Shown here piece by piece: positions 29,282 to 38,696 of a stretch of DNA of 64,000 nt. The translations under genes were made by a program, and so were the position numbers. The notes under the pieces were generated by a model. It was not told the DNA's origin. It was given only the letters and a program-made list of their open reading frames with translations, and made no database searches. The DNA lies in contig NZ_CAJYPS010000024.1 in the NCBI RefSeq assembly GCF_913777145.1, positions 124,001-188,000 on the forward strand, read 5' to 3'. The stretch is from an uncultured Roseateles sp. GTDB taxonomy: Bacteria > Pseudomonadota > Gammaproteobacteria > Burkholderiales > Burkholderiaceae_C. Numbering within the stretch: position 1 is the first letter of the stretch; every line of letters starts with the position of its first letter.

Positions 29282-29698
29282 ATGCGATTCATGATCCAGG
29301 TCCGCGCCACCGCGGTCAGCGAGCGCGGCGACCCGCCCGGCCCCGAGTACGCGCCGCTGTTCGAGGCCATGGGCGCCTTCCACGAAGAGATGGCGCGAGC
29401 CGGCGTGCTGCTGGACGGCGCCGGCCTGCGCCCCAGCCGCCAGGGCTGGCGCCAGCGCTACACCGCCGACGGCCGCCGCGAGGTGCTGGACGGCCCCTTC
29501 GCCGAAGCCAAGGAGCTGATCGCCGGCTACACGCTGATCCAGGTGCGCGACGAGGCCGAGGCCCGCGCCTGGGCCAGCCGCTTCCCCATGCCCTTCGTCG
29601 GCATCCCCTGCGAGATCGAGGTGCGCCGGCTGTACGAGGAGGCCGACTTCGGGCCCGGCGGCGACATGGCCGTGCCCGGCGTCGGAGGCCCGACATGA
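29282..29698 (+). CDS. YCII-related (DGPF domain) protein
   Basis: 138 residues, a second DGPF protein (LDGPFAEAKELIAGYTLIQV), longer at both ends than its neighbour. It begins MRFMIQVRAT after ACGAGGAGATCC, a good ribosome site. Its stop overlaps the next start by four bases, so it opens a translationally coupled operon running to the sigma factor. Function is unknown for the family; the conserved linkage to ECF42 sigma factors suggests a stress-response role. Confidence 0.9.
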   Translation: MRFMIQVRATAVSERGDPPGPEYAPLFEAMGAFHEEMARAGVLLDGAGLRPSRQGWRQRYTADGRREVLDGPFAEAKELIAGYTLIQVRDEAEARAWASRFPMPFVGIPCEIEVRRLYEEADFGPGGDMAVPGVGGPT

Positions 29699-30135
29699 GC
29701 GCGCGGCACTACGGCGTGGACATCGCCGCGCCGGTGGCCCGGGTGTGGGACTGCATGCTGGACCCGCTGGGCTACCGCGACTGGACCCGCGCCTTCTGCG
29801 AGGGCAGCTACTACGAGGGCCGCTGGCAGGCCGGCGAGCGCCTGCGCTTCCTGGACCCGCAGGGCCACGGCATGGAGGCGGTGGTGGACGACTGCCGCCT
29901 GCACGAGCGCGTCGCGCTGCGTCTGGTGGGCAAACTGCGCGAGGGCCGGCCGCTGGCCGACAGCGCGCTGCTGCGCGAGCCCGCGCACGAGGTCTACCTC
30001 TTCACACGCGGGCCCGGCGACAGCACGCGGCTGGACGTGAGGCTGCAGGGCGTGGACGGCTTTCTGGACTTCCTCGACAGCACCTGGCCGGTCGCGCTGC
30101 AGCGCCTCAAGGCGCTGGCCGAAACCCCGCTCTGA
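29695..30135 (+). CDS. SRPBCC family protein
   Basis: 146 residues with the START/polyketide-cyclase-like pattern: YGVDIAAPVARVWDCMLDPLGYRDW at the N-terminus, a central beta sheet and a long C-terminal helix (VALQRLKALAET). SRPBCC proteins form a hydrophobic cavity that binds lipids or aromatic metabolites. The ligand is unknown. It overlaps the upstream DGPF gene by four bases and lies within the ECF42-linked operon. Confidence 0.82.
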   Translation: MSARHYGVDIAAPVARVWDCMLDPLGYRDWTRAFCEGSYYEGRWQAGERLRFLDPQGHGMEAVVDDCRLHERVALRLVGKLREGRPLADSALLREPAHEVYLFTRGPGDSTRLDVRLQGVDGFLDFLDSTWPVALQRLKALAETPL

Positions 30136-30150
30136 GCATAGGAGACCCCC

Positions 30151-30561
30151 ATGCATCAACAGATCTACGTCAACCTGCCGGTGCGCGACCTGCCCGCCAG
30201 CCAGGCCTTCTTCGCGGCGCTGGGCTACCGCTTCAACCCGCAATTCACCAACGAGCGCGCCGCCTGCCTGGAACTCGGCGAAAACCTCTACGCGATGCTG
30301 CTGCGCGAGGACTTCGCCCGCAGCTTCTCCGCCAAGCCGCTGGGCGATGCGCACGCGCTGACCACCGGCTGGGTCTGCCTCAGCTGCGCGCACCGCGAGC
30401 AGGTCGACACGCTGGTCGCCCGGGCACGCACCGCCGGGGCCCGTGTTCCGGCCGAGCCGCAGGACTATGGCTTCATGTACGGCCACGGCTTCGAAGACCT
30501 GGACGGCCACCACTGGGAGCTGATCCACATGAGCGGCAAGCCCGCCGACACCACCGACTGA
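30151..30561 (+). CDS. VOC family (glyoxalase-like) protein
   Basis: 136 residues forming one vicinal-oxygen-chelate domain: IYVNLPVRDLPASQAFFAALGY at the start and FEDLDGHHWELIHM at the end, the usual last beta strand with a potential metal Glu. VOC proteins include glyoxalases, dioxygenases and antibiotic-binding proteins; nothing here selects among them. It is preceded by AGGAGA and sits inside the ECF42-linked operon, 15 bases after the SRPBCC gene. Confidence 0.87.
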   Translation: MHQQIYVNLPVRDLPASQAFFAALGYRFNPQFTNERAACLELGENLYAMLLREDFARSFSAKPLGDAHALTTGWVCLSCAHREQVDTLVARARTAGARVPAEPQDYGFMYGHGFEDLDGHHWELIHMSGKPADTTD

Positions 30562-30572
30562 GGAGACCCGCG

Positions 30573-31058
30573 ATGCAGATCCAGCACAAGCTGACCCCCT
30601 TCCTCTGGTACCAGCAGGGTGCCGAAGACGCGGTGGCGCATTACCTGCGCGTGTTCGGCAGCGGTCGGGTCACGCACACCCAGCGCTGGGGCGAGAACGC
30701 GCCCGGCCCGGCCGGCAGCGTGATGATCGTGCAGTTCGAGCTGCTGGGCCTGGCGATGACCGCCTTCAACGGCGGCCCGCACTTCAAGCTCAACGAGGCC
30801 TTCTCGATGACGGTGAACTGCAGCGACCAGGCCGAGATCGACCGCCTGTGGGAGCAGCTGCCGGCCGGTGGCGGCCGGCTCAAGTCCTGCGGCTGGCTGG
30901 AGGACGCCTGGGGCCTGTCCTGGCAGCTCACGCCCAGCATCTGGTACGACATGATCCGCGACCCCGATCCGGCCCGCGTGCAGCGCGTGTTCCAGGCGAT
31001 CTGGGCGATGGAGAAGATCGACATCGCCGCACTGCGTCTAGCCTATGACGGAGCCTGA
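30573..31058 (+). CDS. VOC superfamily PhnB-like protein
   Basis: 161 residues. KLTPFLWYQQGAEDAVAHYLRVFGSG, MTAFNGGPHFKLNEAFSMTVNC and LSWQLTP are typical of the PhnB/'3-demethylubiquinone-9 3-methyltransferase' group of VOC-fold proteins, which despite that label are not proven methyltransferases. Such genes are recurrent neighbours of DGPF and ECF42 genes. AGGAGACC precedes the start. The end overlaps the start of the following SRPBCC gene by 14 bases. Confidence 0.87.
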   Translation: MQIQHKLTPFLWYQQGAEDAVAHYLRVFGSGRVTHTQRWGENAPGPAGSVMIVQFELLGLAMTAFNGGPHFKLNEAFSMTVNCSDQAEIDRLWEQLPAGGGRLKSCGWLEDAWGLSWQLTPSIWYDMIRDPDPARVQRVFQAIWAMEKIDIAALRLAYDGA

Positions 31059-31491
31059 CATGCACGACGACCAGACCCTCGCCACCGAACGCCTGCTGAG
31101 CTCGCCGCCCGAGCGCGTCTGGCTGGCGCTGGCCGACCCGGCCCAGCTGGCGCGCTGGTGGGGGCCGGCGGGCTTCACCAACGAGGTCGAGCGCTGCGAA
31201 TTCCGCGAGGGCGGCGACTGGCACTTCACCATGGTGGGCCCGGACGGCCAGCGCTACTGGAACGAGTGCCGCTTCGACCAGCTGCTGCCCGGCCGCCGCG
31301 CGGTGATACGCCATGTGAACGCGCCGCCCTTCTCGCTCACGCTGACGCTGAGCGCCGAGCCCGGCGGCACGCGCGTGGGCTGGGCACAGCGTTTCGACAC
31401 GCCCGAGCTGGCGCGCGCGCTGGCCGGCGTCTGCGAGCCGGCCAACGAGCAGAACCTGGACCGGCTGGCCGTGCTGCTGGCCCAGCCGTGA
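31045..31491 (+). CDS. SRPBCC family protein, AHSA1-type
   Basis: 148 residues from ATG at 31045; ATG at 31060 (MHDDQTLATERLL) is an equally good start. The sequence ERVWLALADPAQLARWWGPAGFTNEVE and the C-terminal EQNLDRLAVLLAQ helix are typical of AHSA1/ATPase-activator-like SRPBCC proteins, which bind hydrophobic ligands. Its stop overlaps the GTG start of the sigma factor gene (GTGA), so the two are translationally coupled. Confidence 0.87.
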   Translation: MTEPDMHDDQTLATERLLSSPPERVWLALADPAQLARWWGPAGFTNEVERCEFREGGDWHFTMVGPDGQRYWNECRFDQLLPGRRAVIRHVNAPPFSLTLTLSAEPGGTRVGWAQRFDTPELARALAGVCEPANEQNLDRLAVLLAQP

Positions 31492-32747
31492 ACCCGGCGG
31501 AGCTGGCCGCCGGGGTCTGGCGCAGCGAGCGCAGCCGGCTGATCGGCGCGGCCGCACGGCTGCTGCGCGACCTGGACGAGGCCGAGGACTGCGCGCAGGA
31601 CGCGCTGCTCAGCGCGCTGGACACCTGGCCCCGCGACGGCCTGCCCACCCACCCCGCCGCCTGGCTGATGACCACCACCCGCCACCGCGCACTGGACCGG
31701 CTGCGCCGCCGCGCGATGCTGGCGCGCGAACATGCCCGGCTGGCCGACGACGACGAGGCGCTGGGCGCCCGGGTCGTGCCCGACTTCAGCGACCGGCTGG
31801 ACGCCGCGCGCGACCAGGCCGAGATCGGCGACGAGCAGCTGCGCCTGATCTTCATCGCCTGCCATCCGGTGCTGTCACGCGAGGCTCAGGTCGCGCTGAC
31901 GCTGCGCCTGCTGGGCGGGCTGGACACGGCCGAGATCGCCCGTGCCCACCTGCTGCCCGAGGCCACCATCGCGCAGCGCATCGTGCGCGCCAAGAAGGCG
32001 CTGCACGGCCAGGCCTTCGAGCTGCCCGGCCCGGCCGAGCGCGCCCAGCGCCTGGATGCGGTACTGGCCGTGGTCTACCTGATCTTCAACGAAGGCCACA
32101 GTGCCGGCCGCGGCGCCCAGCTGCTGCGGCCCGAGCTGTGCGACGAGGCGCTGCGCCTGGCCCGCCAGCTGCAGCACCTGCTGCCCGATGAGGCCGAGGT
32201 GCAGGGCCTGGCCGCGCTGCTGGAGATCCAGGCCTCGCGCCTGCCCGCGCGGCTGGACGCCCAGGGCCGCCCGGTACTGCTGCTGGAACAGGACCGCCGC
32301 CGCTGGGACCGCCTGCTGATACAGCGCGGCCTGGCGGCGCTGGCGCGCGCGCAGGCGCTGGGCGAACCCGGCCCCTACACCTTGCAGGCGCTGATCGCCG
32401 CCCACCACGCGCGCGCGGTGCGTGCCGAGGACACGGACTGGGCCGCGCTGGTGGCCAGCTACGACCAGCTGCTGGCCCGCCACCCGTCACCCGTGGCGGC
32501 GCTGAACCGCGCGATCGCGCTCAGCCACGCCCAGGGCCCGGCGGCCGCGCTGCCGCTGCTGGATGCGCTGGCCCGCGAGCCCGCGCTGCGCGACTACCCT
32601 TTCGTGGCCGGCGCCCAGGCCGATGTGCTGGAACGCCTGGGCCGCACCGCCGAGGCCTGCGAGGCCTATGAGCGGGCCGCCGCGCTGACCGACAACGAAG
32701 TCCAACGTGCGCTGCTGCTGGCGCGGGCACGGCGCCTGGCCGACTGA
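31488..32747 (+). CDS. ECF42-type RNA polymerase sigma factor with C-terminal TPR-like domain
   Basis: 419 residues from GTG at 31488. Sigma region 2 covers about residues 10-75 (DLDEAEDCAQDALLSALDTW, WLMTTTRHRALDRLRR) and region 4 about 115-170 (LTLRLLGGLDTAEIARAHLL, EATIAQRIVRAKKAL). A long extension of about 240 helical residues follows (VVYLIFNEGHSA, then TPR-like repeats). This extended layout with linked DGPF genes defines group ECF42, which lacks an anti-sigma factor and is thought to be controlled through the extension. Two matching promoters lie in this cluster. Confidence 0.9.
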   Translation: MNPAELAAGVWRSERSRLIGAAARLLRDLDEAEDCAQDALLSALDTWPRDGLPTHPAAWLMTTTRHRALDRLRRRAMLAREHARLADDDEALGARVVPDFSDRLDAARDQAEIGDEQLRLIFIACHPVLSREAQVALTLRLLGGLDTAEIARAHLLPEATIAQRIVRAKKALHGQAFELPGPAERAQRLDAVLAVVYLIFNEGHSAGRGAQLLRPELCDEALRLARQLQHLLPDEAEVQGLAALLEIQASRLPARLDAQGRPVLLLEQDRRRWDRLLIQRGLAALARAQALGEPGPYTLQALIAAHHARAVRAEDTDWAALVASYDQLLARHPSPVAALNRAIALSHAQGPAAALPLLDALAREPALRDYPFVAGAQADVLERLGRTAEACEAYERAAALTDNEVQRALLLARARRLAD

Positions 32748-32772
32748 TACGGGTCTGGAAGACAGTCGGGAC

Positions 32773-33414
32773 TCACGGCCGGCGCGCATCACGCAGCCGC
32801 GCCGCCAGGCAGAACCACAGGGCCGCCCAGCCCGCCCCGAAGGTCCAGCCGGCCAGCACGTCGCTGGCCCAGTGCACGCCCAGCACCACGCGGCTGGCGC
32901 CGACGAGCGCCGCCAGCAGCACCCCGACGGCGAGCAGGTAGAAGCGCTCCGGCCGGCGGCCATGGCGCTGCGCGAGCAGCACGCCCAGCGTCAGGTAGAA
33001 CAGCGCCGACATGCTGGCATGGCCGCTGGGAAAGCTCAGGCCCTCCTGCACCAGTGCGGCCAGGGCCGGATCGGGCCGGGCCCGCTCGAACACGCCCTTG
33101 AGCAGCGACAGCATCAGCACACCGCTGACCATGGCGGCCGCGACCGCCCCGGCGCGCGCCGGGCGGCCCACGCTGCACAGGTAGCCGGCGGCCAGCAGCG
33201 TGAACAGCGTCAGCACCGGCGTGCCGCCCAGGGCGCTGAACTCCTGCATCGCATGCGCCACGGCCGGATGCGCGGCACGCCACTGCTGCGCGAGTTGCAG
33301 CGCGGCCTGGTCCCAGCTGGCCGTGGCGCCGTGGCCCATGGCCAGCGCCAGCACGGCGAACAGCGCCAGCGCCGCGATCGGCAGCCCCCAGCGGCTGTGT
33401 GCCGTGGTGCTCAT
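32773..33414 (-). CDS. PAP2 family phosphatase
   Basis: 213 residues with about five to six membrane helices. The three phosphatase motifs are in order: KGVFERARPD, FPSGHASM and SRVVLGVHWASD. The enzyme likely dephosphorylates lipid pyrophosphates or phosphatidic acid at the periplasmic face; undecaprenyl pyrophosphate recycling is one possibility. Its ATG overlaps the stop of the upstream unknown gene by four bases, making it the last gene of a four-gene coupled operon. Confidence 0.92.
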   Translation of the reverse strand: MSTTAHSRWGLPIAALALFAVLALAMGHGATASWDQAALQLAQQWRAAHPAVAHAMQEFSALGGTPVLTLFTLLAAGYLCSVGRPARAGAVAAAMVSGVLMLSLLKGVFERARPDPALAALVQEGLSFPSGHASMSALFYLTLGVLLAQRHGRRPERFYLLAVGVLLAALVGASRVVLGVHWASDVLAGWTFGAGWAALWFCLAARLRDARRP

Positions 33415-34127
33415 CGGTGCTGCAGCAAGGCGCGGGCCGCATCCACCCGCAGCGCCAGCGGGGCCGACTCGTCGTTCAGCACACGTTGCAGGAACTGCCG
33501 CGGATCCAGGTCGGCCGTGGCGGCGGGCGCGGACGCGGGCACAGCCGGCGGCACCGGCATGTCGGCCTGCCGGGCCTGCAGGGCCTGCAGTGCGGCTTCG
33601 AGCGCGGCGGGCGGGATGCTGTCCAGCCGGGCCAGCAGCTCGGCCTGGCCTTCGGGGCTGGGCGGGATGTCCAGCCAGGGCGTGTCGGCAAACACCGGCG
33701 CCAGGTCCGGCGCGACAAAGGCGGACCACTGCTCGGGCAGGGCCAGCGGCGCCGGCACCAGGGGCGCGCAGGCGGTGGGGGCGGTCAGCGCCGGCAGGCA
33801 CTGCACGCGATGCGGCTCGACCTCGGCCAGGTAGCGCGCCTGCAGCCCGGCCAGCAGCGCGGCCGCGCGCTCGGCCGGCAGCGGCTGCTGCAGCGAGAAC
33901 CACAGCTGCAGGCCCTCGCCCGACACCGCGATGGCCGGCGCCGGCCACTGCAGGTCCAGCTGCACGCCGCGCCACAGCGGCGCCAGCGCGGCCCAGCCGG
34001 CCGGCCGGCCCAGGGCCAGCACCGGCGCGCGGGTCTCGCCCGCCGGGCCGCGCAGCGCGGGCGCGCCATCGGCCTGGGGCAGCAGGTAGAGGCGCCGCAG
34101 CTCGGCGGCGAGGCGGTCGGCGCTCAT
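33411..34127 (-). CDS. Hypothetical protein
   Basis: 238 residues, not recognised. It is soluble, without a signal peptide, and starts MSADRLAAELRRLYLLPQ. Its middle has strand-like sequence (GVQLDLQWPAPAIAVSGEGLQLWFSL) and its C-terminal third is alanine- and proline-rich helical sequence ending LRVDAARALLQHR. Support for it being real comes from four-base overlaps with genes on both sides and from codon use like its neighbours. Nothing points to a function beyond co-expression with the peptidase and phosphatase. Confidence 0.7.
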   Translation of the reverse strand: MSADRLAAELRRLYLLPQADGAPALRGPAGETRAPVLALGRPAGWAALAPLWRGVQLDLQWPAPAIAVSGEGLQLWFSLQQPLPAERAAALLAGLQARYLAEVEPHRVQCLPALTAPTACAPLVPAPLALPEQWSAFVAPDLAPVFADTPWLDIPPSPEGQAELLARLDSIPPAALEAALQALQARQADMPVPPAVPASAPAATADLDPRQFLQRVLNDESAPLALRVDAARALLQHR

Positions 34128-35884
34128 GGGGCGGGCCGGCTGTCCACGCGCAGCACCGGGTAGAGCCGGTAGCGCTCGTCCCAGCTGGGGCTGCGGCGGT
34201 AGAAGAAGTCCAGGCGCTGGCGCGGGCTGGCGGCAAAGACGGGGTCGCTCTGCAGGCGGGCGGCGAATGCCTCGCGCAGCGCCGGGCTGGCCGCCAGTTG
34301 CTCGCGCGCGACCTGCTCGGCTACATAGGGCTCCATGTATTCCTTGGCCTCGAAGGCGTTCGCGAAACCGCCCCAGGCGGCCAGCGAGTCCGGCGCGTCG
34401 GGCTCCAGCAGATTCATCACCAGGCGGGCCAGCGGCTGGGCGATGGGCACGAACAGGCTGCCGGCCGGCACGGCGCGGCTCTCGGGCGCCCAGTCGCCGC
34501 TGATCTCGGCCATCTGGTGGCCCTCCACGCTGTGCGTGCCCAGCTTCACCTGGGTGGCGCGGAAGGCCTGCACGGCCAGCGCGTCGGCGCCGGTCTTCAG
34601 GCGCTCGAAGCGCACGCCGTGCACGCTCAGCTTGGCGGCCACCACCTCGGCGTATTCCGCCGGCACCAGATAGCCGGCGCGCGGTGCGGCACGCACGCGG
34701 TCCGGCACGACGCGGTCTCGCAGCGGGATCTTCCAGACCTCGGGGCGGCTTTCGTCGTAGCGGGTCATCAGCGCGCCGGAGATCTCGCTGGGCGTGCGGG
34801 TGTAGGCATAGCCCAGGAAGTCGATCTCGCGCGCCTCGTCCAGCGTGCGCCAGGCCAGCGGCAGCTCGGTGAGCCGCGCGGCGCGCGCATCGGCCTCGTG
34901 GGCGATCTGCAGCCAGGTCTTGCCCTGCTCGGCCACCTGGGCCAGCACCGCGTCCACGGCCTGGCGGGTCTGGGTCACGCGATGCGGATAGTCGCGCCAG
35001 GAGTGGGTCTCCACCAGCAGGCTGAGGCGGTTGCGCAGCGCGAAATAGCCGTTGGAGAAACGCGGCGTCGGTACCGCATCCTCGATGCCGCTGGCCGGGT
35101 TGTCGGCCTCGATGAAGGACGGGTAGAAGGTCAGCGGCAGCCCGCCCTGGGCGGCCAGCGCGACGGCCACACCGTCGCGCCAGGCGCGGCCGACCTGGCG
35201 CAGCGCCTCGTCACCGGACTGCAGCGGCTCCACCATCACCGCGATGTCGTGCTGGAACTGCGCACCGTCCGTGGTGTGCAGGTCCACCGCGACCAGCGGC
35301 TCCCAGTCGCGCACCAGGCCCAGCATGGCCTGCATCTCGGGCGCGTCCGCCTTCATGTAGTCGCGGTTGAGGTTGATGTTCTGCGCGGTCACGCGCCAGC
35401 CCATCTGCTCGGGGCCGCGCTGGTTGGGGCGGTTCCAGGCGCCGAAGCGCTCGTGGCCGTCCACGTTGAACACCGGCACGAACAGCAAGACCTGGCGCTT
35501 GAGCGCGCCGGGTTGCTTGAGCTGCTCGCGCAGCGCGATGAAGGTGGCGTCCTTGCCCTCGATCTCGCCGGCATGGATGCCGCCCTGCACCAGCGTGACC
35601 GGCAGGCCGGCGCGGCGCGCGGCCGCGGGCGTGAGGGCGCCGCTCTGACTGGCCGCCAGCGCCCACATGGTGCGGCCCTGGGGCGTGCGGCCGAACGCGA
35701 AGCAGCGCACCGCGCGCGGGTAGGCGCGGGCGAAGTCGTGGCACAGGCGCTCGACCTCGTCGTAGCGGCCGGTCTGGCGCAGGCCGCTGCGCTCGGCCAG
35801 CGTGGTCAGGTCAGGCATCGGCGCGGCGGCCAGGGCCAGGGCTTGCGCGCCGGCAAGCGCCAGCGCGGTCCACAGGCGGCGCAT
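34124..35884 (-). CDS. M14 family metallocarboxypeptidase, exported
   Basis: 586 residues. A signal peptide (LWTALALAGAQALALAAA) is followed by an M14 carboxypeptidase domain with zinc ligands H104 and E107 (GGIHAGEIEGKD) and H203 (DLHTTDG), a substrate-binding NLNRD and the catalytic Glu292 (LLVETHSWRDY). The last 250 residues form an accessory region. It should trim peptides in the periplasm; specificity is not predictable. Its start codon overlaps the previous stop by one base (TGATG) and its end overlaps the next gene by four bases. Confidence 0.92.
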   Translation of the reverse strand: MRRLWTALALAGAQALALAAAPMPDLTTLAERSGLRQTGRYDEVERLCHDFARAYPRAVRCFAFGRTPQGRTMWALAASQSGALTPAAARRAGLPVTLVQGGIHAGEIEGKDATFIALREQLKQPGALKRQVLLFVPVFNVDGHERFGAWNRPNQRGPEQMGWRVTAQNINLNRDYMKADAPEMQAMLGLVRDWEPLVAVDLHTTDGAQFQHDIAVMVEPLQSGDEALRQVGRAWRDGVAVALAAQGGLPLTFYPSFIEADNPASGIEDAVPTPRFSNGYFALRNRLSLLVETHSWRDYPHRVTQTRQAVDAVLAQVAEQGKTWLQIAHEADARAARLTELPLAWRTLDEAREIDFLGYAYTRTPSEISGALMTRYDESRPEVWKIPLRDRVVPDRVRAAPRAGYLVPAEYAEVVAAKLSVHGVRFERLKTGADALAVQAFRATQVKLGTHSVEGHQMAEISGDWAPESRAVPAGSLFVPIAQPLARLVMNLLEPDAPDSLAAWGGFANAFEAKEYMEPYVAEQVAREQLAASPALREAFAARLQSDPVFAASPRQRLDFFYRRSPSWDERYRLYPVLRVDSRPAP

Positions 35885-36471
35885 CAGTTCTCGGGGCCGC
35901 TGGCGGCGGTGGCGGCGGCGCTGCTATTGGTGTCGCGCAGCATGCGCTGCATCAGCACGAAAAAGCGGTCGTAGAAGGTGTGGGCAGTGATGGTCTCGGA
36001 CGCGACCTTGACCAGCGAGTCGTCGGTGGACGACAGCGGCACCGAGATGGACCCTATCGCGCTGACGCCCAGGCTGGCCGCGGTGGAGCTCTTCTTCAGC
36101 GCGTACTTATCCTGCTGCGCACTGACATAGGCGGTGGCGACCTGCTGGTCCGGCCCGTCGCCCACGCACACCACGTGAAAGCCCAGCTCCACATGCAGGT
36201 CGCCCGCCGGCTGGAAGCTCTTGGTGCCCTGCACCACGCCGCCGCCGGACTTGCTGATCACATAGCCCTGGCTCAGCAGCGCGCGCCGCGCGGCCTCGCA
36301 GGTGTTGTCCACGCTGGCATCGAACAGGCGCGAGAAGGTCTCGTCGGCGCTGAAGCTCTCGCCCTGGTAGACGGACTTCTTGGCGACGTCCTTGGAGTTC
36401 GGGGTCATTGCACAGCCCGCCAGCAGGGCGCCGGCCAGGGCCACAAGGGGGATCAGGAACGCACGGTGCAT
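35884..36471 (-). CDS. DUF2242 lipoprotein
   Basis: 195 residues. The N-terminus MHRAFLIPLVALAGALLAGC is a lipoprotein signal with lipobox LAGC. The body, with SVDNTCEAARRALLSQGYVI and the C-terminal helix TFYDRFFVLMQRML, fits the DUF2242 family of proteobacterial outer-membrane or periplasmic lipoproteins of unknown function. The start was chosen at the signal sequence; the frame is open seven codons further. It is the first gene of the operon with the M14 peptidase. Confidence 0.85.
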   Translation of the reverse strand: MHRAFLIPLVALAGALLAGCAMTPNSKDVAKKSVYQGESFSADETFSRLFDASVDNTCEAARRALLSQGYVISKSGGGVVQGTKSFQPAGDLHVELGFHVVCVGDGPDQQVATAYVSAQQDKYALKKSSTAASLGVSAIGSISVPLSSTDDSLVKVASETITAHTFYDRFFVLMQRMLRDTNSSAAATAASGPEN

Positions 36472-36671
36472 TGCGCCATTATTCAGCCGCACGGCCAGGG
36501 TTTTCTTTCAGGCTTGTGTCGCCCGCGGGGAAATCCCTTGCCCGCGCGCCCTGACCCCAGGCAAGCCCGGCGCTGCCCATGACCAACGGCATGCCCCCCT
36601 GGCCCAACGAGGGTGGGCCACCGCACCGACAACCTGCAGAATCGCCCGGTCAAATTCCCCCAGGAGATCCC

Positions 36672-37145
36672 ATGTCCGCGCCCGAAGGCTCCCCCAGCGT
36701 CGTCCTCGTCCAACGCCAGGACTACCAGTTCGAGCACCACTACGCGCCCGAGCTGCCGGTGCTGCTGGCCGACGAACCGGCACCGCTGGGCACCGGCCTG
36801 GGGCCGGATCCGGTGGAACTGCTGGCCTCGGCCGTGGGCAACTGCCTGAGCGCATCGCTGCTGTTCGCGTTCCGCAAGTACAAGCAGGCGCCGGACCCGC
36901 TGCGCACCGAAGTGCGCGCCCAGGTGGGCCGCAACGAGCGCAACCGCATGCGCGTGCTGGGCCTAGACGTGCAGCTGACGCTGGGTGTGCCGGCCGCCAG
37001 CCTGGAACATGTGGAGCGCGTGCTGGGCAGCTTCGAGGACTACTGCACCGTCACGCAGAGCATCACCGGCTCGGTGCCGGTGGCGCTGACCGTGATGGAC
37101 AGCACCGGCGCGGTGCTCAAGGCGCCGGACACCGCCGCGGGCTGA
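36672..37145 (+). CDS. OsmC family protein
   Basis: 157 residues of the OsmC/Ohr fold, which reduces organic hydroperoxides with two cysteines. Both are present: C58 in LASAVGNCLSASLLFAFRKY and C125 in EDYCTVTQS, the OsmC spacing. The start follows CAGGAG at 36661-36666. The Ohr subgroup and the OsmC-like YhfA group cannot be told apart by eye. It is divergent from the DUF2242 gene and convergent with glutamate dehydrogenase. Confidence 0.9.
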   Translation: MSAPEGSPSVVLVQRQDYQFEHHYAPELPVLLADEPAPLGTGLGPDPVELLASAVGNCLSASLLFAFRKYKQAPDPLRTEVRAQVGRNERNRMRVLGLDVQLTLGVPAASLEHVERVLGSFEDYCTVTQSITGSVPVALTVMDSTGAVLKAPDTAAG

Positions 37146-37148
37146 CGC

Positions 37149-37172
37149 AAAAAAGCCCGCGCGTGGCGGGCT
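37149..37172 (-). terminator. Terminator of glutamate dehydrogenase (minus strand)
   Basis: A 7-bp stem (37154-37160 with 37166-37172) followed, on the minus strand, by six T. It lies between the convergent osmC-type gene and gdhA and would also fold in the other direction, without a T tract. Confidence 0.85.
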
Positions 37173-37229
37173 GGGTGTCGGTCGCGGCTGGCCTCGCCCG
37201 CGTGCAGCGAGGCGAGGCCAGACGAGGGG

Positions 37230-38501
37230 TCAGGGATAGAGCCCACGCTCCTCGCGAGCCTGCAGCACGCGCGAGCAGGCCACGGTGAAGGCCGCGGTGC
37301 GCAGCGGGATCTTGTGCTGCTCGCCGGTTTCCCAGATGTGCTTGAAGGCACCGATCAGGATCTTGTCCAGGCGGACATTGATCTCGTCCTCGGTCCAGAA
37401 GAAGCTGGAGAAATCCTGCACCCACTCGAAGTAGGACACGGTCACGCCGCCGGCGTTCGCAATCACGTCCGGCACCACGACGATGCCGCGGTCGGCCAGC
37501 ACCGCCTCGCCGTCCGGCGTGGTCGGGCCGTTGGCGCCTTCCAGCACCAGGCGGGTGCGGATACGGGCGGCACGGTCGGCGGTGATCTGGCCTTCCAGGG
37601 CCGCCGGGATCAGCACATCGCTCTGCACATCCCAGAAGTTCTCGTTGGCGATCTCCTCGCCGCCCTTGAAGCCGCCGATGCCGCGGTACTTGGCGACGTG
37701 GTCCAGCAGCGCGGCCATGTCGAAGCCGTTCTCGTTGAGCAGCGTGCCGGTGTGGTCCTGCACGACGACGACCTTGGCACCGTTGGCAGCGAACAGCTTG
37801 GCCGCGATGGAGCCCACATTGCCGAAGCCCTGCACCGCGACGCGCGCGCCTTCCATGTTGATGTTGAGGCGGCGCATCGCCTCACGGCCCACGACGAACA
37901 CGCCGCGGCCGGTGGCGGCCACGCGGCCCAGCGAGCCCCCCAGTTCGATGGGCTTGCCGGTGACGACGCCGGTCGCGGTGGCGCCGGTGTTCATCGAATA
38001 CGTGTCCATCATCCAGGCCATGATCTTGCCGTTGGTGTTCACGTCCGGCGCCGGGATGTCCTGCTGCGGGCCGATGATGATGCCGATCTCGCTGGTGTAG
38101 CGGCGCGTGACCTTCTCCAGCTCCTTCATGGACAGCAGCGACGGATCCAGGCGGATGCCGCCCTTGGCACCGCCGTAGGGCAGGTTGACCGCGGCGTTCT
38201 TGATGGTCATCCAGGCCGACAGCGCCATCACTTCTTCCAGCGTCACATCGGGGTGGTAGCGCACGCCGCCCTTGCCCGGGCCCCGGGTCAGGCTGTGCTG
38301 CACACGGTAGCCCTCGTAGTGGGCGATGGTGCCGTTGTCCAGCTCGATGGGGATGTCCACGATCAGCGCGCGCTTGGGGCGGCGCAGGGTCTCGACCCAA
38401 CGGCTGAGGCGGCCCAGGTAGGGCTCGACCGCGTCGATCTGCGACAGATAGGTGCCCCAGGGGCTGTTGCGCGAGGGCGTGATGAACGAAAGATTGGGCA
38501 T
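37230..38501 (-). CDS. gdhA: Glu/Leu/Phe/Val dehydrogenase (NAD(P)-glutamate dehydrogenase)
   Basis: 423 residues. It catalyses reversible oxidative deamination of glutamate to 2-oxoglutarate and ammonia. The catalytic lysine region [15 protein letters not shown], the substrate segment [14 protein letters not shown] and the Rossmann motif [12 protein letters not shown] are intact. The start [12 protein letters not shown] follows GGAGCAG and gives a length like other Burkholderiales enzymes of this hexameric class; upstream in-frame starts exist. Coenzyme preference cannot be read reliably. Confidence 0.95.
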   Translation of the reverse strand: MPNLSFITPSRNSPWGTYLSQIDAVEPYLGRLSRWVETLRRPKRALIVDIPIELDNGTIAHYEGYRVQHSLTRGPGKGGVRYHPDVTLEEVMALSAWMTIKNAAVNLPYGGAKGGIRLDPSLLSMKELEKVTRRYTSEIGIIIGPQQDIPAPDVNTNGKIMAWMMDTYSMNTGATATGVVTGKPIELGGSLGRVAATGRGVFVVGREAMRRLNINMEGARVAVQGFGNVGSIAAKLFAANGAKVVVVQDHTGTLLNENGFDMAALLDHVAKYRGIGGFKGGEEIANENFWDVQSDVLIPAALEGQITADRAARIRTRLVLEGANGPTTPDGEAVLADRGIVVVPDVIANAGGVTVSYFEWVQDFSSFFWTEDEINVRLDKILIGAFKHIWETGEQHKIPLRTAAFTVACSRVLQAREERGLYP

Positions 38502-38696
38502 CAACTGCTCCGAAACTTTGAAGTGGGGCGAACGGTAGCCCGAAGGGTGGCTTCGTCTCAACAACTTGTCTAGCCAAGTGTTCATGCGCCTATGCGCGGC
38601 TTGCATGGCCCCGGCGGCGTGGGGCGGATTTCACATCCGGCCGTTCGCCCCGGGCTGCCATCATGCCTTTGCGGCATCACCGCATACCATCCGTCG

